A stretch of 8,766 nt of DNA from an uncultured Chthoniobacterales bacterium (GTDB lineage: Bacteria > Verrucomicrobiota > Verrucomicrobiae > Chthoniobacterales > UBA10450): assembly GCA_955652855.1 (NCBI GenBank), contig CATPCN010000115.1, positions 1-8,766 on the forward strand. Direction: 5' to 3'. Position numbers and translations under genes: made by a program. The notes beneath the pieces were generated by a model, which did no database searches, was not told the origin of the DNA, and saw only the letters and a program-made list of their open reading frames with translations. How positions within the stretch are numbered: position 1 is the stretch's first letter; each line of letters opens with the position of its first letter. Positions 5,937 through 8,766 of the stretch are shown in pieces.

Positions 5937-7634
5937 ATGCGCCTTAAGACGATTCAGATCGAGAATTTTCGCGGCCTTCGAAAGGTGCGTGTGGACCTGG
6001 CGTCCACGACACTACTCATTGGTGAGAACAACTCCGGAAAAACAAGCGCCCTGGAAGCGCTACGCCTGGCCCTTTCCCGCGCCGCAGGCAGGAGAACAGG
6101 CACTTTTGAGGCCTACGACTATCACCTTGGCGCGCCCGATGCGGAACCACAAGCCGCAAACCCAATCAGCATCACCCTGACTTTTGCTACAGAGGACGGC
6201 GAGATCCTTCCCGATGAGTTCACCCAGACGTTGGGAGACGCCATCGTCACGGATGCGGCAGGGAAATCCTTCTTGATATTTCGCGTGACAAGCGCGTTCG
6301 ATACGGCGCTCAACGATTTCGTTTCTGATTGGCATTTCTTGGACGTGACGGGGAATCCGTTAGGCTCAAAGTCAAAAAAGCCATCGATCCTGCAAGATTT
6401 CCAGCGGCTCTTTCCGGTTTTCTACCTATCCGCGCTTCGTGACGCAGTGCGCGAGTTTAAAACGGGCAGCTATTGGACACCATTTATCAAGAATCCATCG
6501 ATGCCCGCCGCATTGAAAGTACAGCTGCAGCAACAAATAGACGAACTAAACAAAGCAGTGCTCGATGCCCACGGCTCACTCCAGACTGTAAAAGATCATC
6601 TCGTCAAGGTGCGTGAACTCGTGCCTTTGGGCGGCGCCAATACAGTGGATATCGATGCTCTACCAGGGCGCATCTCTGATTTGCTATCAAGCACTCAAGT
6701 GAACGTTTGTGGCGTTACTGGTGCTTCAATACCCCTGCCCCGCCACGGCGCCGGAACCCAAAGTCTTTCCGTGCTCTTTCTGTTTCAGGCCTATTTGACC
6801 GCAATGCTTCAACAGCAGTACAGCGCCTTAAGCATCCCCCTTCTCGCGCTTGAAGAACCCGAAGCTCATCTGCACCCTTTCGCTACGAGATCATTGTGGT
6901 CCACGCTGGACGCGATACCGGGTCAGAAGATCGTAGCGAGTCACTCCGGAGATCTTGTCGCGAATGCTCCACTGACCTGCATTCGCCGACTATACACAGC
7001 GAACGGCGATGTTAAAGTCGGCTCCATTCCTGAAGGGCTGCTTGATGGTGCTGAACAGAGGAAAATCGAGTTTCATGTCACATCGAGCCGTGGAGAGCTT
7101 CTTTTTGCGCGATCTTGGCTGCTCTATGAAGGAGAGTCGGAGCACTGGATACTGGAAGGAGTGGCGCGGGCTAGACAGCGCGAAATCGACAGATGGGGTG
7201 TGCGCGTGGTCCCGTATAGGCATTCGGGGCACGAGTGTCTGTTGAAAGTGGCTAACGCATTAGGAATACCGTGGTTCCTCCTCGCCGACGGAGATGCACA
7301 AGGCAATGCGACAGTCGCTGGAGCCAAGCGATACCTAAACGGCGCTAACGAAGCTGAGCACATACTTCAAATATCCGAAAACAACATCGAGTTGCATCTG
7401 TGTGCCAACGGCTTCGGGTCAGTCTTCGAATCCCATATCTCGCCTCAGAAGAAAAACAATATCACGGTCAAAAAGGGTGACCCACAGTACTGGGACCAGG
7501 TCATCAAGGCTTGTGATGCCACTCCAAAGCCAGACATCATACAGGAGGTTGTTCAAGTGATCGTGCAAGGCGCAGTAGCACCTCCGCAAATGCTGGCCGT
7601 GCTTGACCATGCACTCAAGCTGGCAGGAGCATAG
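5937..7634 (+). CDS. gajA: GajA-like OLD-family ATPase and TOPRIM endonuclease
   Basis: Predicted nicking nuclease of a Gabija-type anti-phage system, 565 residues, close to the 578 of the characterised GajA. The N-terminal ABC/SMC-like ATPase has the MRLKTIQIENFRGL opening and Walker A GENNSGKT (29-36). After a helical insertion (about 185-230) it has a GAGTQS signature (271-276), Walker B LLALEEPEAHLHP (302-314) and a SHS switch (335-337). The C-terminal TOPRIM domain shows YEGESE with E398 and E402 (397-402) and the metal-binding pair D451/D453 in ADGDAQGN. All catalytic acids are present, so it should be active. In the described Gabija system GajA forms a complex with the helicase GajB and cuts phage DNA, with its ATPase domain restraining it at normal nucleotide levels. 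The start is ATG with only a weak upstream AGG. The helicase gene follows six bases after the stop, indicating one operon. An orphan OLD nuclease is the alternative, but the adjacent UvrD-like gene favours Gabija. Confidence 0.9.
   Translation: MRLKTIQIENFRGLRKVRVDLASTTLLIGENNSGKTSALEALRLALSRAAGRRTGTFEAYDYHLGAPDAEPQAANPISITLTFATEDGEILPDEFTQTLGDAIVTDAAGKSFLIFRVTSAFDTALNDFVSDWHFLDVTGNPLGSKSKKPSILQDFQRLFPVFYLSALRDAVREFKTGSYWTPFIKNPSMPAALKVQLQQQIDELNKAVLDAHGSLQTVKDHLVKVRELVPLGGANTVDIDALPGRISDLLSSTQVNVCGVTGASIPLPRHGAGTQSLSVLFLFQAYLTAMLQQQYSALSIPLLALEEPEAHLHPFATRSLWSTLDAIPGQKIVASHSGDLVANAPLTCIRRLYTANGDVKVGSIPEGLLDGAEQRKIEFHVTSSRGELLFARSWLLYEGESEHWILEGVARARQREIDRWGVRVVPYRHSGHECLLKVANALGIPWFLLADGDAQGNATVAGAKRYLNGANEAEHILQISENNIELHLCANGFGSVFESHISPQKKNNITVKKGDPQYWDQVIKACDATPKPDIIQEVVQVIVQGAVAPPQMLAVLDHALKLAGA
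7626..7629 (+). promoter_or_regulatory. Shine-Dalgarno GGAG for the GajB-like gene
   Basis: GGAG lies inside the last codons of the nuclease gene, 11 bases before the ATG at 7641. It supports that start and suggests coupled translation of the two genes. Confidence 0.55.
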
Positions 7635-7640
7635 TGGACA

Positions 7641-8766
7641 ATGACTGATGACATCAGTTCGCTAAATGACAGCCAAAGTGCAGCGGTGGTGTGGGACGAA
7701 GGGCCCCTGCTTGTTCTTGCTGGTCCCGGATCGGGCAAGACGCGAGTCCTTACGCTGCGGATTACACGCATCCTTGGCGAGTCATCAGGAAAACGTTTCC
7801 GTGTTCTGGGCCTCACGTTCACAAATAAGGCAGCCGCTGAGATGCGCGCGCGTGTTGAGAATCTCATAGGCGAACAAACCGATCGCGCTCTGTTGACTAC
7901 GTTCCACTCGTTCAGCGCCGATATCCTTCGTCAGCATGGCAATCACGTCGGATTGAAGCCCGATTTCAACATTCTCACGCAAGACTCCGATCGCGAAGGC
8001 GTACTGTCCGATGCGATTGCGAAGCTAGCTGAAGATGACGAGGACTACTCTCAGGAGGACGTAAAGTTCTTGCCTGCCATTGACCGTCTCCTGGCCGAAT
8101 GCATACCCGCTGAGAAAGCAACTGATTACTTCAGGGATAAGGAGGTTGGCCAACGGGTGCAGAAACTGTATCAGGCATACCGTGAAATGTTGATTGCCGG
8201 TAACCGGCTCGACTTTTCTTCGCTCCTTCTGGTCGCTCACGAACTCTTGGTCAGTCGGCCTGCGGTAGCCAAGCAGATACGTACAATTTACCCACATATC
8301 TGCGTAGACGAGTTTCAGGACACCAACCTCGCGCAATATCGTATCCTTCGCGCATTGGTCGGCGACAATCCGCAGAATCTCTTTGTTGTCGCTGACGATG
8401 ACCAGATCATCTACCAGTGGAACGGCGCCAGCCCGGAACGCCTGAAGGCGCTTCAAAGTGACTTCCGAATGAAAGTGCTTCAGCTGCCTGCCAACTACAG
8501 ATGTCCGCCAGAAGTTATCGAATGCGCTAACAGGCTTATCCGCCATAACCTGGACCGTTCCCCAGGAAAGCAGGCTATCGTAGCTGTCCGTTCTTCCTCG
8601 GGCAAAAAGGATATCGTTCGCCTGTTCGATTTCGACGACGCGGAGAGTGAAGCGAACTGGATCGCCGCTGACATATTGGATCGGCACGCCAAAGAACCTC
8701 AAAAATGCGTGATACTCGCGAGGACCAAACGCCTACTCGAAATTATCGCCCGATCTCTCAACTATC
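7641..8766 (+). CDS. gajB: GajB-like UvrD/PcrA superfamily 1 helicase, 3' end outside window
   Basis: Partner helicase of the preceding nuclease; the 375 codons seen contain no stop and are cut by the window edge. SF1 motifs in order are a Q-motif-like LNDSQSAAV (8-16), Walker A AGPGSGKT (27-34), motif Ia LTFTNKAAAEM (58-68), TFHSF (87-91), Walker B VDEFQDT (222-228), ADDDQIIYQWNGA (251-263) and the NYR of motif IV (285-287). The C-terminal 2A/2B part with motifs V and VI lies beyond the window. UvrD-type enzymes unwind DNA 3' to 5'. In Gabija, GajB binds the GajA tetramer and is thought to respond to DNA ends produced by nicking. The usual WRG of the UvrD motif III is WNG here. The six-base gap and a GGAG ribosome binding site indicate an operon with the nuclease. 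A general repair UvrD is unlikely given the neighbour and the short inter-motif spacing, but full length would confirm. Confidence 0.9.
   Translation, partial: MTDDISSLNDSQSAAVVWDEGPLLVLAGPGSGKTRVLTLRITRILGESSGKRFRVLGLTFTNKAAAEMRARVENLIGEQTDRALLTTFHSFSADILRQHGNHVGLKPDFNILTQDSDREGVLSDAIAKLAEDDEDYSQEDVKFLPAIDRLLAECIPAEKATDYFRDKEVGQRVQKLYQAYREMLIAGNRLDFSSLLLVAHELLVSRPAVAKQIRTIYPHICVDEFQDTNLAQYRILRALVGDNPQNLFVVADDDQIIYQWNGASPERLKALQSDFRMKVLQLPANYRCPPEVIECANRLIRHNLDRSPGKQAIVAVRSSSGKKDIVRLFDFDDAESEANWIAADILDRHAKEPQKCVILARTKRLLEIIARSLNY

Overview
The window looks like part of a defence island from a bacterium, probably an acidobacterium related to Bryobacter/Solibacter. The taxon guess rests mainly on an SBBP-repeat plus BACON-like protein fragment, a type abundant in Solibacter-like genomes. 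It also fits the moderately GC-rich, patchwork, pseudogene-rich layout. It is an inference, because there is no rRNA or other marker gene here.

Layout from left to right. 1-290: no gene recognised. 291-903 (minus): frameshifted, truncated remnant of a Cas4-like/RecB-like nuclease of the TM0106 type. 904-1061: divergent intergenic region. 1062-3491 (plus): large intact gene joining a TOTE-type archaeo-eukaryotic primase (AEP) domain to an SF2 helicase. 3492-3691: gap between convergent genes, with small inverted repeats. 3692-4279 (minus): C-terminal two thirds of a CRISPR Cas1 integrase with its N-terminal domain missing. 4282-5381 (plus): 5'-truncated, frameshifted SBBP-repeat/BACON fragment abutting the Cas1 remnant. 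It runs in frame into 5382-5690, the C-terminal zinc-ribbon tail of an unrelated protein. 5691-5936: non-coding leader. 5937-7634 (plus): intact OLD-family ATPase-TOPRIM nuclease resembling GajA. 7641-8766 (plus): UvrD-like helicase resembling GajB, cut by the window edge.

The intact, probably functional parts are the AEP-helicase and the GajA/GajB-like pair. The pair is six bases apart and is best read as a Gabija-type anti-phage system: a nicking nuclease with an ATPase sensor domain plus a partner helicase. The AEP-helicase belongs to a family implicated in biological conflict, but its mechanism is not established by this sequence. Between the intact modules lies a stretch of gene debris (nuclease, Cas1, SBBP protein, zinc-ribbon tail) with abrupt junctions, which suggests repeated insertion and deletion. 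No CRISPR array, cas2, tRNA, rRNA, complete insertion sequence or recombinase gene was seen.

The most speculative idea is that the Cas4-like nuclease, the primase-helicase and Cas1 are remains of one DNA-capture module. The sequence allows this but does not show it.
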